A stretch of DNA of 64,000 bases, taken from contig JAFWRM010000047.1 in the NCBI GenBank assembly GCA_017519975.1, positions 1 to 64,000 of the forward strand. The letters are read 5' to 3'. Source of the DNA: Oscillospiraceae bacterium. GTDB lineage: Bacteria > Bacillota > Clostridia > Oscillospirales > Oscillospiraceae. Under the pieces are notes generated by a model, which saw nothing but the letters and a program-made list of their open reading frames with translations, searched no databases and was not told where the DNA came from. Position numbers and translations under genes: made by a program. Within the stretch, counting starts at the first letter, position 1. The number at the start of each line of letters is the position of its first letter. This document shows, piece by piece, positions 1 to 7,835 of the stretch.

Positions 1-424
1 ACCTTTTCATCTGACACTACTCTCAAACTACTACGCGAAAGAGATCGAGAACACGCTGGTTTGACTACCTTTTCATCTGACACTACTCTCAAACTTGAGA
101 GCGTAGATGTGGACTATAGCACATGTTTGACTACCTTTTCATCTGACACTACTCTCAAACTCCAGTCCTTCAATGGCCTGCTCGATGGCCGTTTGACTAC
201 CTTTTCATCTGACACTACTCTCAAACGGCGGGATGTGGCGGAGGCGGTATACACGGGTTTGACTACCTTTTCATCTGACACTACTCTCAAACAGTGGGTA
301 TAGCCGCCGTGATAGATCTTTTGTTTGACTACCTTTTCATCTGACACTACTCTCAAACACCGTCATAGCTGAAAAGCTCATATGGCTGGTTTGACTACCT
401 TTTCATCTGACACTACTCTCAAAC
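1..424 (-). CRISPR. Type II-A CRISPR array, truncated at the window edge
   Basis: Six complete 36-bp repeats start at 59, 125, 191, 257, 323 and 389, and a partial repeat (last 28 bp) lies at 1-28. All six spacers are exactly 30 nt. In crRNA sense (minus strand) the repeat begins GTTTGAGAGTAGTG and ends GGTAGTCAAAC, the style of Bacillota type II-A systems. The repeats look identical to each other. The leader-proximal, newest spacer is 359-388. Transcription sense is set by the anti-repeat of the tracrRNA at 6449 and by the leader end. The array continues left of the window, so its real length is unknown. Confidence 0.98.
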
Positions 425-524
425 CTCAAATTCTGAGAAAATGCCCCTGCAGAAGGCACGCGCAGACAAAAAGACGTCGGTTTTCGGCTTTAGAATACCA
501 GATGACGATGCCGGAAACAAGGGT
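425..524 (-). promoter_or_regulatory. CRISPR leader with anchor and promoter
   Basis: This 100-bp gap separates the csn2 stop from the first repeat. The seven bases touching the repeat (minus strand, 431-425) read ATTTGAG, which is the leader-anchoring sequence known from Streptococcus type II-A systems. A plausible array promoter on the minus strand is TTGTTT (515-520), 17 bp, TATTCT (492-497). Promoter use is inferred; the anchor match is seen directly. Confidence 0.8.
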
Positions 525-1193
525 TCAGAGCTCGCACAGATCCTCATCCAGGATCCGAACGATCTCTTCCTCCGCGGCGACGCCGGGGCCGCTCTCCAGG
601 AAGAGGAGCTTCCATTCCCGGTAGGCGGCGTCCCGGCAGAGGGAGGCCCGCTCCCGCTCCGAGAGGCAGGACCGGGCGTGGAACAGCACGAACAGCTCCT
701 TTTTCAGATAGCGGTCGCACAGCTCCATGTACAGCAGCAGCAGCTCGGGAAGCTCCAGACCGTCCGCGTCCGGCTTCAGATCGCACAGCTTGATGAAGGC
801 GAGCGGGTCGCACGCCTCCGTGTACGTGAGATCCTGCCGCATGGCGTGGATCACGGCGTCCATCACGTCGGCCAGCTCCCGGTACAGGTCCGTCAGCCGC
901 TCGGGAAGCTCGTGGGTCGCCACGGCGGCGGCCTCCTTCAGCAGCGCCGTCATCAGACGGCGGTTGGAGGAAGGATCGACCCGCAGCGGGTCGCTGATGA
1001 CCTCCGCGATCCTGCTGAAAGGCACTGGAGCGCCATTCTCTGACAGAATGAAGTCTCCCGCTGTCCCCTCCGCCATCCGCAGCAGGTCCAGAGCCATGAC
1101 CCGGAACTGGGCCGGCGACTCCGCCGTGAGGGTGACGGCCGCCGTGCGCTCCCAGCTCAGCGGTGCAGAGAGCGCGGGATGGGCGAGCTTCAC
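525..1193 (-). CDS. csn2: Csn2 family type II-A adaptation protein
   Basis: A 222-residue protein in the Csn2 position, last in the cas operon and next to the leader. Csn2 forms a ring on DNA ends and is needed for spacer acquisition with Cas1, Cas2 and Cas9. The N-terminus (MKLAHPALSAPL) and the DFILSENGAPVPFSR and VISDPLRVD stretches follow the usual Csn2 layout, and length fits the canonical short Csn2 group. Its ATG overlaps the cas2 stop by 4 bp (ATGA), which indicates translational coupling. Csn2 sequences diverge strongly, so the assignment rests partly on context. Confidence 0.9.
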   Translation of the reverse strand: MKLAHPALSAPLSWERTAAVTLTAESPAQFRVMALDLLRMAEGTAGDFILSENGAPVPFSRIAEVISDPLRVDPSSNRRLMTALLKEAAAVATHELPERLTDLYRELADVMDAVIHAMRQDLTYTEACDPLAFIKLCDLKPDADGLELPELLLLYMELCDRYLKKELFVLFHARSCLSERERASLCRDAAYREWKLLFLESGPGVAAEEEIVRILDEDLCEL

Positions 1194-1510
1194 AGGATCA
1201 CCAGCCTTTCGTCCGTGCAGATCACGTCCCCCTCATAGCTTCCCGTCAGATACTCCATTCGGGCGTACTGTTTCTCCGTCACCGTCAGCACCTGGACGAC
1301 GCCGGCGGGCGGCCGGTGTTTTCGCAGATCTCCCAGCAGGGTCGCCTGGGCGGAGCCGTTCAGGCTGAGCCGGCAGTACACCGATTCCTGCAGCATCAGG
1401 TACCCAGACTTGATCAGATATTTGTGGAACCTTCGGTAATTTCTCCGATCCTCCTCCGTATCGACGGGAAGGTCGAAGAACACCAGCGTGCGCAGAAACC
1501 GTTCATTCAT
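1190..1510 (-). CDS. cas2: CRISPR-associated endoribonuclease-fold protein Cas2
   Basis: A 106-residue ferredoxin-like protein of normal Cas2 length. It starts MNERFLRTLVFFDLPVD with the first-strand Asp, followed by RNYRRFHKYLIKSGYLMLQESVY, a typical Cas2 segment. Cas2 bridges two Cas1 dimers in the spacer integrase; nuclease activity is not needed for that. The start overlaps cas1 by 8 bp and the stop overlaps the csn2 start by 4 bp, so all four cas genes form one tight minus-strand operon. Confidence 0.97.
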   Translation of the reverse strand: MNERFLRTLVFFDLPVDTEEDRRNYRRFHKYLIKSGYLMLQESVYCRLSLNGSAQATLLGDLRKHRPPAGVVQVLTVTEKQYARMEYLTGSYEGDVICTDERLVIL

Positions 1511-2375
1511 AGGCGGGCATCTTCAGCCTTTCCGTGTCGTTCTCCGCCAGGGCGTTGAAAATGCTGACGCTGTAAATGTGGATGGCGCTGAGCATGCGGT
1601 GTTCCTGCCCGACGATGCGGACGATGTGGTTCAGCGTGTTCGCCAGCGTTGCCCGCTCTTCCTTCCCGAACTGCCGCGGGGCCATCTTCACTACGGCAGC
1701 GTCCACATAGGGACGGAACGGCTCCACCAGATCGCAGGCAAGGTTGAAGGCGTTGAAGGTGTTCCCGTGGTGGATCCCCAGCGGGGTGATGTAGCCGCAG
1801 GCGACGATCTCCCGGGCAAAGGCGGAGATCAGCAGGCTGTAGCCGTAATCCAGCGACGCGTTGACGGGGCACTCGTCGCTGCGGGAAAAGCCCTTTCCGA
1901 ACAGGGCGTTGAAATAGACCTTGGCCGCGTGCCCTTCCCGATTGGTCGCGTCCCCCGGGACGATCTCCCGCAGGTACCCTTCGAGCTTTTCCGCTGCTTC
2001 CGCGTGATCGGCTGACAGGACCCAGACCTGCCCCCGCAGCTTGCCGCGGACGATCTCTGCCCAGACGAAATCCCGGGCCTGCTCCGTCCATTTCAGCTGA
2101 TCCCGGATGCGGCGGCTGGTATCGTGGCTGCCGTAATAGGGGACCAGTTCGGAGGAGGGATAGTGCTTTTCATCGCAGAAGATCACCTTGATCTTCCGGG
2201 CGGTGAGCTCCGCCAGCAGATAGGCCGTCAGGGAGACCGCCGTGCTTTCTATGATCAGCACGGCAATCTCATCCAGGTGGATCCGGGACGTTTTTTCGGA
2301 GGTGCGTACGACCAGATAGTCCATCTTGCAGTCCAGCTTGGAGCGGCTGGCGATCACGACGATGCGGTATCCCAC
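1503..2375 (-). CDS. cas1: CRISPR-associated integrase Cas1
   Basis: A 290-residue type II Cas1, the catalytic subunit that inserts spacers at the leader end. Expected metal ligands are visible: Glu in NREGHAAKVYF, His in PLGIHHGN, and the acidic pair in NLACDLVEPFRPYVD. The start is GTG, 4 bp after the cas9 stop, with a weak TAAGG upstream, so translation probably depends on coupling to cas9. Length and motif order are intact and the gene looks functional. Confidence 0.97.
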   Translation of the reverse strand: MGYRIVVIASRSKLDCKMDYLVVRTSEKTSRIHLDEIAVLIIESTAVSLTAYLLAELTARKIKVIFCDEKHYPSSELVPYYGSHDTSRRIRDQLKWTEQARDFVWAEIVRGKLRGQVWVLSADHAEAAEKLEGYLREIVPGDATNREGHAAKVYFNALFGKGFSRSDECPVNASLDYGYSLLISAFAREIVACGYITPLGIHHGNTFNAFNLACDLVEPFRPYVDAAVVKMAPRQFGKEERATLANTLNHIVRIVGQEHRMLSAIHIYSVSIFNALAENDTERLKMPAYE

Positions 2376-2379
2376 GGCC

Positions 2380-5300
2380 TTATTTCAGCAGATCGGTGCG
2401 GTACTCATAGAGGCCGGTCACAGACTGATGAACTAGGATCACACTTCTACATCCATTTATTTTCATGCTGCTACGAACAACCCCTGCTTTACCTACGCCG
2501 CATAGGTCCTTCAATGAGGGATGCTCCGCCGTGCAGCGGAAGGCCTTCTGGATCTCCATCAGCACCCGGCTCTGGGCGAGCACGGGCATCTTCTCAAAGG
2601 TTCCTTCGGAGTTTTTCAGGTGCTGCAGCATGCTGGAAAACAGAGCGCGATACATCGGGGTCTCCAGTTTGCCGACGTACAGGCGATACAGCGCCCGGTT
2701 CTTCTCCTCCGTCACGCCGTCAAAGGTGGTCGTGATCGCCTCCTCCGGCTTCTTACCGATATTTCTTTCGACATATTTGGAGACCGCTTTGATATACGCT
2801 TCGGTTTCCGGATCGACGACGAACTGGATTGCCTGATTGAAAAGGATTCTTTCATCTGAGCGACCTGTAATGTGCATGGGGACGCCGTCCAGTTCTATGA
2901 GTGAACTTGCGGGAATGCAGGGAAGGATGACGGAGACGTCTGTGACGGTGGCCTTTTCTGAGTAGCGGTCGATGAAGTAGCTGACCGGAGCCGCCAGGTA
3001 CCTTGCTTTATCCGCCAGATAGACAGATTCCAGCGCGCGTACCTTTTTGCCCTTTTCCGTGTATTCCACCAAGGCAAAGAAGGATCCTGTGGGTTTGTTG
3101 TAGCCGCCGTACTTTTCAATGGACAGCCCCTTTTTGATGGGGATCTGCCCGTTTCCGGCTTTCAGGATCTGCAGATCGTACAGAGCGCCGCTCACTTCAT
3201 AGGTGGGGCGGGTATAGCGCACGCTGTTCTTCGCCATCATCTTTTTCACCGTGGCGATGGTGCCGTCCTCTCCGGCCTGCCAGGCGCCGGCCACGCTGAA
3301 CTTCCTGTACATGGTCTCGGGCTGCAGACTGTAGGTCTCCGCCCGGATGTTTCTCAGGAACGCGGAAGTGAAGCGGGTGTCGAAATAGTTGCCGACCACG
3401 ATGTTCAGATAGGCGTCCTTCGCGTGGTGGATATCGTTCACCTCGCGGCATTTGACAAATCGGAACAGCTGGCGGAAATCCGATACGTTCCCAGCCTTGG
3501 AGTACACGAGTCGGGAGTTCGGATAGATCTCCTGCAGCAGTTCCGCCACGGCCTTCGTCGACTGGCGGGTCTCCACCAGCTGGCGCGCGACGAAGCTCTG
3601 CAGCTCGTCGTCCGTCAGTTCCGTGGTACGGCACAGGCGGGTCAGCTTGGCGTCGGAGATCATGCCGTTTTTGTGGAGCATGTGCCAGAAGGGAGTCATG
3701 TTGCGTCGGATCTCCGCATCCAGAGGATAGGAGGCGCTCTTGCTGCGGTTCAGGCTGGCGTTGACCAGCACCCGGTTGTCCAGACTGTCGTCCTTGATCT
3801 TGGAACGGGGATAGATATGGTCGATATCATAGAATCCGCTGTCCCCGAGCTTCTCGATGTCGATGGGCATGCCGCTGTACATGCATTTGCCGAACTGGGT
3901 GTAGTACAGGAACAGCTTGTCGCTGCGCAGCCGGGATTCGTCCGTCTGCTCCAGGGCTTCGAACAGGGGGCCGCTGTCTTCCTTGCACTGCTTGTAAAGG
4001 TCGAGCAGCCTCTGCTTTCGGCTGACGGTGCGCTTTTTCTCGTTTTTGTCGTTCTGGTCTCTGGCGACCTCGACAAAGATCTTTTTCGGGGCGCATTTCC
4101 GGATGTCCGCCAGCTCATCCACGATGCGCAGGGCCTGCCAGATGGCCCGACGGATCTTCGGGGAAACGTACAGATTGCGGACCGTGTCGAAAGGCGTATC
4201 CGAGAGGTCGTAATGAGCGGTGCGGTAGGCCTCCGCGTTTTTCAGATATTCATGCCGGCCGCTGAGCAGCTGCATCAGGTTCTCGTTCGTTTCCCACAGC
4301 CGGGAGATGATGTTTTTGGCTTCGCCCGTCAGTTCGTCAGCCTCATATATTTCCGTGAGGAAGGCGCGGGAAAGACGGCCCCAGCCGTCAAATTTCAGCC
4401 GGGCGGCGTAATCGATGTCTTCCGCAGAAAGCCCGGTATTCTCCCGGAGCCAGCGCCTCAGCAACTTCCGGTCGTCGCCGAACAGGACGATCCGGCGGAT
4501 GATCTCCTCAGCCGTCGCTTCCCCGTGCTTTTCAATGATCGACCGGAGCCTATGCATCGAACCGAGCGACGCCTTCACCGTATCGTCGATACCGCTGATC
4601 ACGTCCTCAGGCTGAGCCAGTCCTTCACTGATGAGATATCTGAGGATGGCCTTTTTTGTGACTTTTGCTGCCTTTTTTTCAAACAGGTCACGGTACAGCT
4701 GCTGCTTGATGCCGACGGGAAGGCCCTTCCCGTTGACCTGGATGTTATTGATCTCGTTCAGGACCGTGAATCGGGAATACAGCAGACTGTCCTTCGGAAG
4801 GACGTCGTCTCCGGTATATGTGCAGCGGGACGTCATGCGTTCGATGAACTTCCTTGCCGATTCCGTCGTATCCACCACTTCATCGAAATTCCACGGGGTG
4901 ATCGGATCGTCCCCGCGCACGATCCAGCTCCTGTCGGTTTTCTGCGACAGCGGCCCGACGTAATAGGGGATGCGGAAAGAAAAGGTTTTCCGGATCTTTT
5001 CCGAAACCGTCGTCCCGTGAGCGTCCGTTTCCGTAAGGAAGGGCAGATACTTTTCCGCGTTGGCCAGAATGGCGTCGACTTCCTGCTTCAGCAGGCTAAC
5101 GGGGATCACGCCGTTTTCCGAAGTGCGCAGTTTTACGGCAAAGGAATTCTCTTCGATGCGCCGGAACATGTCCGTGAAGGAGGCGTCCTTCGGACCGTCC
5201 TTCACGGCAAGGACCCCCTTCAGATACTTATTGAAATCTTCCAGAGAACAGCGATGAATGGCGTCGCCCTTCCGGTAGCCGGAATAGGCGGCGTAATTGT

Positions 5301-6384
5301 TCAGCTTTTCCCGTTTTTCCGAAAACACCTCGCGGTATAATTCGGGATCCCTCAATACCCGGCGGATATAGGTCTTCAGCTCCCGGATATCCTTTTTGTG
5401 CTGCTCATACTGTCCAATCTTGTACTCGGATACCGTGCCGGCCTGTCCTGTGATACGTTCGAGGATCAGACTGTCGTACAGTTCCTTGGCGGCCGTCAGT
5501 ACGTCCGCGGCGTCGCCCGCGTAGGCAAAGGCCTCCTGGAAGGCCTCTTCCCCGTCGGAAAGGGAGAGCTTCTGGCTGCCCTCCTCCATCATCAGCAGAT
5601 CCTTCAGCTCCGTTTTTCCTCCGCAGAGGATATTGGCCAGGGCCTTTGCTGCCGATTTGACGGATCTGTCGTCCATTTCTTCGTCGCGGTGAGGTTCCAG
5701 CAGTTCACCGGCCGTCTTCGCCTTATCCCTAATGCCCGTCCTGCGGTCAGCCAGCACGTCGTGCAGTGCCTTCGGATCCTCCACGGTAACGGAGAGGCCC
5801 GTCCTTTCGGCATACAGATCCAGCAGTTCCTTCAGAAGCGCGTCGAAGGAACCGCCGCCCTCACTCACTTCATACAGGAAGTGGCCTCTGGCCTTGAACA
5901 GACTGTGCAGGGCAAGATAGACCAGACGAACGTCGTGAGCCGAGGCGTCCGTTTCCAGCTCTCTTCGCAGATGGTAGACGGTCGGATAGCGTCGGTGGTA
6001 ATCCTTATCCGTAAAGCCCGGGTCAGCAAACAGGGAGAAGGTGGTGCCCAGGGTCTTATCTTCCGCGACCAGAGGGCTTTCCGCCATCCGCTGGAAAAAG
6101 CCGGGATCGACGGCGGTTATGGCTTCGTCGAAGAGGTCGCGCAGGATCTCCAGCCGCCATTTCCTTCGGGCCAGGCGCCTGCGGTTCGTTCTGTGTGTCC
6201 TTCTTTCCTCGGCCGTATTTCCCTCGGGGAACAGGCGGATGCCCCACATGGTATTTCCTTTAAAACGCAGAAGATTATAATCGGTATCCGTTACCGCCCA
6301 GCCGACGGAATCCGTGCCGATATCCAGTCCCAGATAGTAATCACCGATCTTCCGATTGTTCCCGTTCTGCTTCATTGATTTCAT
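2380..6384 (-). CDS. cas9: Type II-A CRISPR effector nuclease Cas9
   Basis: A 1334-residue Cas9, the RNA-guided nuclease that cuts both DNA strands. RuvC-I reads YYLGLDIGTDSVGWAV with catalytic Asp21. The arginine-rich bridge helix follows (RRTHRTNRRRLARRKWRLEI). RuvC-II has IFVEVARDQN with Glu772, the HNH centre is DIDHIYPRSK with His856 and Asn879, and RuvC-III is HHAKDAY with His986/987 and Asp990. All catalytic residues are present. Size and gene order (cas9-cas1-cas2-csn2) fit subtype II-A. RBS AAAGGA precedes the ATG. The PAM cannot be read from this sequence. It heads the operon, divergent from the tracrRNA. Confidence 0.98.
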   Translation of the reverse strand: MKSMKQNGNNRKIGDYYLGLDIGTDSVGWAVTDTDYNLLRFKGNTMWGIRLFPEGNTAEERRTHRTNRRRLARRKWRLEILRDLFDEAITAVDPGFFQRMAESPLVAEDKTLGTTFSLFADPGFTDKDYHRRYPTVYHLRRELETDASAHDVRLVYLALHSLFKARGHFLYEVSEGGGSFDALLKELLDLYAERTGLSVTVEDPKALHDVLADRRTGIRDKAKTAGELLEPHRDEEMDDRSVKSAAKALANILCGGKTELKDLLMMEEGSQKLSLSDGEEAFQEAFAYAGDAADVLTAAKELYDSLILERITGQAGTVSEYKIGQYEQHKKDIRELKTYIRRVLRDPELYREVFSEKREKLNNYAAYSGYRKGDAIHRCSLEDFNKYLKGVLAVKDGPKDASFTDMFRRIEENSFAVKLRTSENGVIPVSLLKQEVDAILANAEKYLPFLTETDAHGTTVSEKIRKTFSFRIPYYVGPLSQKTDRSWIVRGDDPITPWNFDEVVDTTESARKFIERMTSRCTYTGDDVLPKDSLLYSRFTVLNEINNIQVNGKGLPVGIKQQLYRDLFEKKAAKVTKKAILRYLISEGLAQPEDVISGIDDTVKASLGSMHRLRSIIEKHGEATAEEIIRRIVLFGDDRKLLRRWLRENTGLSAEDIDYAARLKFDGWGRLSRAFLTEIYEADELTGEAKNIISRLWETNENLMQLLSGRHEYLKNAEAYRTAHYDLSDTPFDTVRNLYVSPKIRRAIWQALRIVDELADIRKCAPKKIFVEVARDQNDKNEKKRTVSRKQRLLDLYKQCKEDSGPLFEALEQTDESRLRSDKLFLYYTQFGKCMYSGMPIDIEKLGDSGFYDIDHIYPRSKIKDDSLDNRVLVNASLNRSKSASYPLDAEIRRNMTPFWHMLHKNGMISDAKLTRLCRTTELTDDELQSFVARQLVETRQSTKAVAELLQEIYPNSRLVYSKAGNVSDFRQLFRFVKCREVNDIHHAKDAYLNIVVGNYFDTRFTSAFLRNIRAETYSLQPETMYRKFSVAGAWQAGEDGTIATVKKMMAKNSVRYTRPTYEVSGALYDLQILKAGNGQIPIKKGLSIEKYGGYNKPTGSFFALVEYTEKGKKVRALESVYLADKARYLAAPVSYFIDRYSEKATVTDVSVILPCIPASSLIELDGVPMHITGRSDERILFNQAIQFVVDPETEAYIKAVSKYVERNIGKKPEEAITTTFDGVTEEKNRALYRLYVGKLETPMYRALFSSMLQHLKNSEGTFEKMPVLAQSRVLMEIQKAFRCTAEHPSLKDLCGVGKAGVVRSSMKINGCRSVILVHQSVTGLYEYRTDLLK

Positions 6385-6406
6385 GGTGAAGATCCTTTCT
6401 CAGGTA

Positions 6407-6435
6407 TTGACATTGGGTTTCTCAGGTGATATAAA
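6407..6435 (+). promoter_or_regulatory. tracrRNA promoter, extended -10
   Basis: TTGACA at 6407-6412, a 17-bp spacer, and TATAAA at 6430-6435 preceded by TG (6427-6428), so an extended -10. This predicts a start near 6442, just upstream of the anti-repeat. Two copies of TTTCTCAGGT (6396-6405 and 6418-6427), 22 bp apart, overlap the promoter and could be a binding site. Confidence 0.85.
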
Positions 6436-6441
6436 AAAGGT

Positions 6442-6567
6442 GTCTGAAGTTTGACTACCTTTTCAGACGACACTGCAAGTTCAAATAAGCTTTCAGCGAC
6501 CCCATCGATCATCGAATTCACAGTGTGTGAGAATTTAAGTCTGCCCGCAGGGCAGGCTTTTTTTTTA
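6442..6567 (+). ncRNA. tracrRNA
   Basis: The anti-repeat starts at 6449 and matches the complement of the crRNA repeat exactly for 17 nt (GTTTGACTACCTTTTCA), then with the usual bulge and lower-stem changes (GACACTGCAAGTTCAAAT, ending 6484). GCAAGTTCAAATAAG resembles the same part of the S. pyogenes tracrRNA (GCAAGTTAAAATAAG). A hairpin around 6515-6535 follows, then an intrinsic terminator CTGCCC-GCA-GGGCAG with a T run (6541-6566). Transcribed opposite to cas9, as is common in II-A loci. Exact ends are predicted. Confidence 0.93.
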
Positions 6568-6650
6568 CTATTATCCAACTTGATTGCGGTTTTTGCAATA
6601 CACCTTTTGAGCCGGACATAAGAAGCCCACAAGGATTTTCTCATGTTGAA

Positions 6651-6668
6651 TGTCCGCTTAATTGGACA
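6651..6668. promoter_or_regulatory. Inverted repeat, near-copy of the WYL operator
   Basis: TGTCCGCTTAATTGGACA has 5-bp arms TGTCC/GGACA around 8 bp. It matches the inverted repeat over the WYL gene promoter (16868-16885) at 15 of 18 positions, and all three differences are A/T swaps. It lies about 270 bp upstream of cas9, between the tracrRNA terminator and hxlR. A TATAAT on the plus strand (6679-6684) lies 11 bp downstream, with no good -35 other than the repeat itself. The rest of 6568-6745 holds no gene I can support. Confidence 0.5.
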
Positions 6669-6745
6669 GCGGCAAAACTATAATTTACTTTTTTACCGGT
6701 CGTATACAACCATGGGGACAGGGCGCGATCGGGTCCGTGGAGGGG

Positions 6746-6795
6746 GAAAGAAACGCCCCCGGCCGTCGGCCTGCGCCGACCACCGGGAGCGTTTT
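6746..6795 (-). terminator. Terminator of the HxlR gene
   Basis: On the minus strand a long GC-rich stem (AACGCTCCCGG paired with CCGGGGGCGTT, inner stem GTCGGC/GCCGAC) is followed by TTCTTTCC, 20 bp past the hxlR stop. Confidence 0.75.
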
Positions 6796-6814
6796 CTGCT
6801 TCTTGCGTCTAATT

Positions 6815-7147
6815 TTACCTTCGGTTCTGATCGCCCCACTCACACATCTGGTCCAGTATGGGCATGAGGGATTTTCCGCGATCCGACAGGCTGTATTCGA
6901 CCTTGGGAGGGATCTGGGGATATTCCTTTCGGAGGATCAGCCCATCCGCCTCCAGCTGCTTCAGCGTGGAACTCAGGGTCTTGAAGGTGATGGTGCCGAT
7001 GTACTTCCGCATCTCGTTGAACCGCACGACGCCGAATTCCATCAGCGTATAGAGGATGAACATCTTGTATTTGCCCTGGATCAGGGACATGGTGTAATTG
7101 AAGCCGGTGTCTTCCAGCCGGCTGTTGGAGATGCAATCCTGCACCAT
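6815..7147 (-). CDS. HxlR-family winged-helix transcriptional regulator
   Basis: A 110-residue HxlR/MarR-like winged-helix DNA-binding protein. The family core is clear: an N-terminal Cys (MVQDCISNS), GKYKMFILYTLMEFGVVRFNEMRKYIGTI for the HTH, then LSSTLKQLEADGLILRKEYPQIPPKVEYSLSDRG for the wing. HxlR proteins often sense electrophiles or oxidants through this Cys and control adjacent redox genes. The start is chosen at the ATG with GGAGG 7 bp upstream. It is divergent from two flavodoxin-like reductases, its likely targets. Confidence 0.92.
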   Translation of the reverse strand: MVQDCISNSRLEDTGFNYTMSLIQGKYKMFILYTLMEFGVVRFNEMRKYIGTITFKTLSSTLKQLEADGLILRKEYPQIPPKVEYSLSDRGKSLMPILDQMCEWGDQNRR

Positions 7148-7217
7148 GGTACTTTCCTCCGGGATAGTATATATCTTCTGCGTGAGTACTTGCTTTCGAT
7201 GCCTGCACTGGTTAGAA

Positions 7218-7246
7218 TTATATCCGCGTGGCGGGAAACTGTCAAT
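7218..7246 (-). promoter_or_regulatory. Consensus promoter of the HxlR gene
   Basis: Minus strand TTGACA (7246-7241), 17 bp, TATAAT (7223-7218), a perfect sigma-A consensus. It lies in the 124-bp divergent gap. No equally clear plus-strand promoter is visible, so the reductase promoter may overlap this site. Confidence 0.85.
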
Positions 7247-7271
7247 CGGCAGAACGGAACGGAGGATACGT

Positions 7272-7820
7272 ATGGGAAAGAAGATAGTCATTCTGAACGG
7301 AAGTCCCAGAATGAAGGGGAATACGTCGTCGCTCACGGCGGAGTTCAGACGCGGAGCGGAAGAGGCGGGGAATGAAGTGCGGGAGTTTTTCCTGCCCCGG
7401 ATGAAGATCAACGGATGTCTCGGCTGCTGGAAGGGCGGGAAGGACCCGGAGCACCCCTGCGCGCAGAGGGACGGCATGGATGAGATCTATCCCGTCTATC
7501 GGGAGGCGGACGTCGTCGTGCTGGCCTCGCCGCTCTACTACTGGTCCGTTTCCGGATTTCTGAAAAACGCCTTCGACCGGCTGTTTGCCGTCGCGGAATG
7601 CGATCCGGACTACCGCAACCCCAGGAAGGAGTGCGTTCTCATCATGGCGGCGGAAGGTACGGGCTTCGAGGAAAGCGAATACTGGTACGACCGGCTGGGG
7701 AAGCATATCGGCTGGAAAAGCCTCGGCAAGGTGCTGTGCGGGAACGTAGCTCAGCCCGGAGACACCGAGGGCCGCCCGGAACTGAAGCAGGCGTACGACC
7801 TGGGAAAAACCATATACTGA
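7272..7820 (+). CDS. NAD(P)H-dependent FMN reductase / flavodoxin-like protein
   Basis: A 182-residue flavodoxin-fold protein of the NADPH-dependent FMN reductase family. MGKKIVILNGSPRMKGNTSSL is the FMN phosphate-binding loop, and ASPLYYWSVSGFLKNAFDRL is the family's second flavin contact. A GCLGCWKGGKDPEHPC Cys cluster is typical of the iron-sulfur flavoprotein-like subgroup, although the full Fe-S ligand set is not obvious. It probably reduces quinones, nitro compounds or metals. RBS GGAGG precedes the ATG. It is followed 15 bp later by a paralogue and is divergent from hxlR. Confidence 0.88.
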   Translation: MGKKIVILNGSPRMKGNTSSLTAEFRRGAEEAGNEVREFFLPRMKINGCLGCWKGGKDPEHPCAQRDGMDEIYPVYREADVVVLASPLYYWSVSGFLKNAFDRLFAVAECDPDYRNPRKECVLIMAAEGTGFEESEYWYDRLGKHIGWKSLGKVLCGNVAQPGDTEGRPELKQAYDLGKTIY

Positions 7821-7835
7821 CAGGAGGAATGTTCC

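Noticed and set aside
61-356. Open frames through the CRISPR array encoding repeated TTFSSDTTLK or RVVSDEKVVK
   Set aside because: A 36-bp repeat plus 30-bp spacer is 66 bp, a multiple of three, so repeat translations recur in frame. It is an array, not a repeat protein.
29-388. Self-targeting spacers within this window
   Set aside because: No full match between any of the six spacers and the rest of the window was seen by eye. An exact search was not possible, so partial matches cannot be excluded.
3424-5340. A 638-codon open frame antisense to cas9
   Set aside because: Shadow of the cas9 reading frame, with no RBS and no recognisable domain.
6381-6644. An 87-codon minus-strand frame upstream of cas9
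   Set aside because: It runs straight through the tracrRNA complement, has no good RBS, and its product resembles no family.
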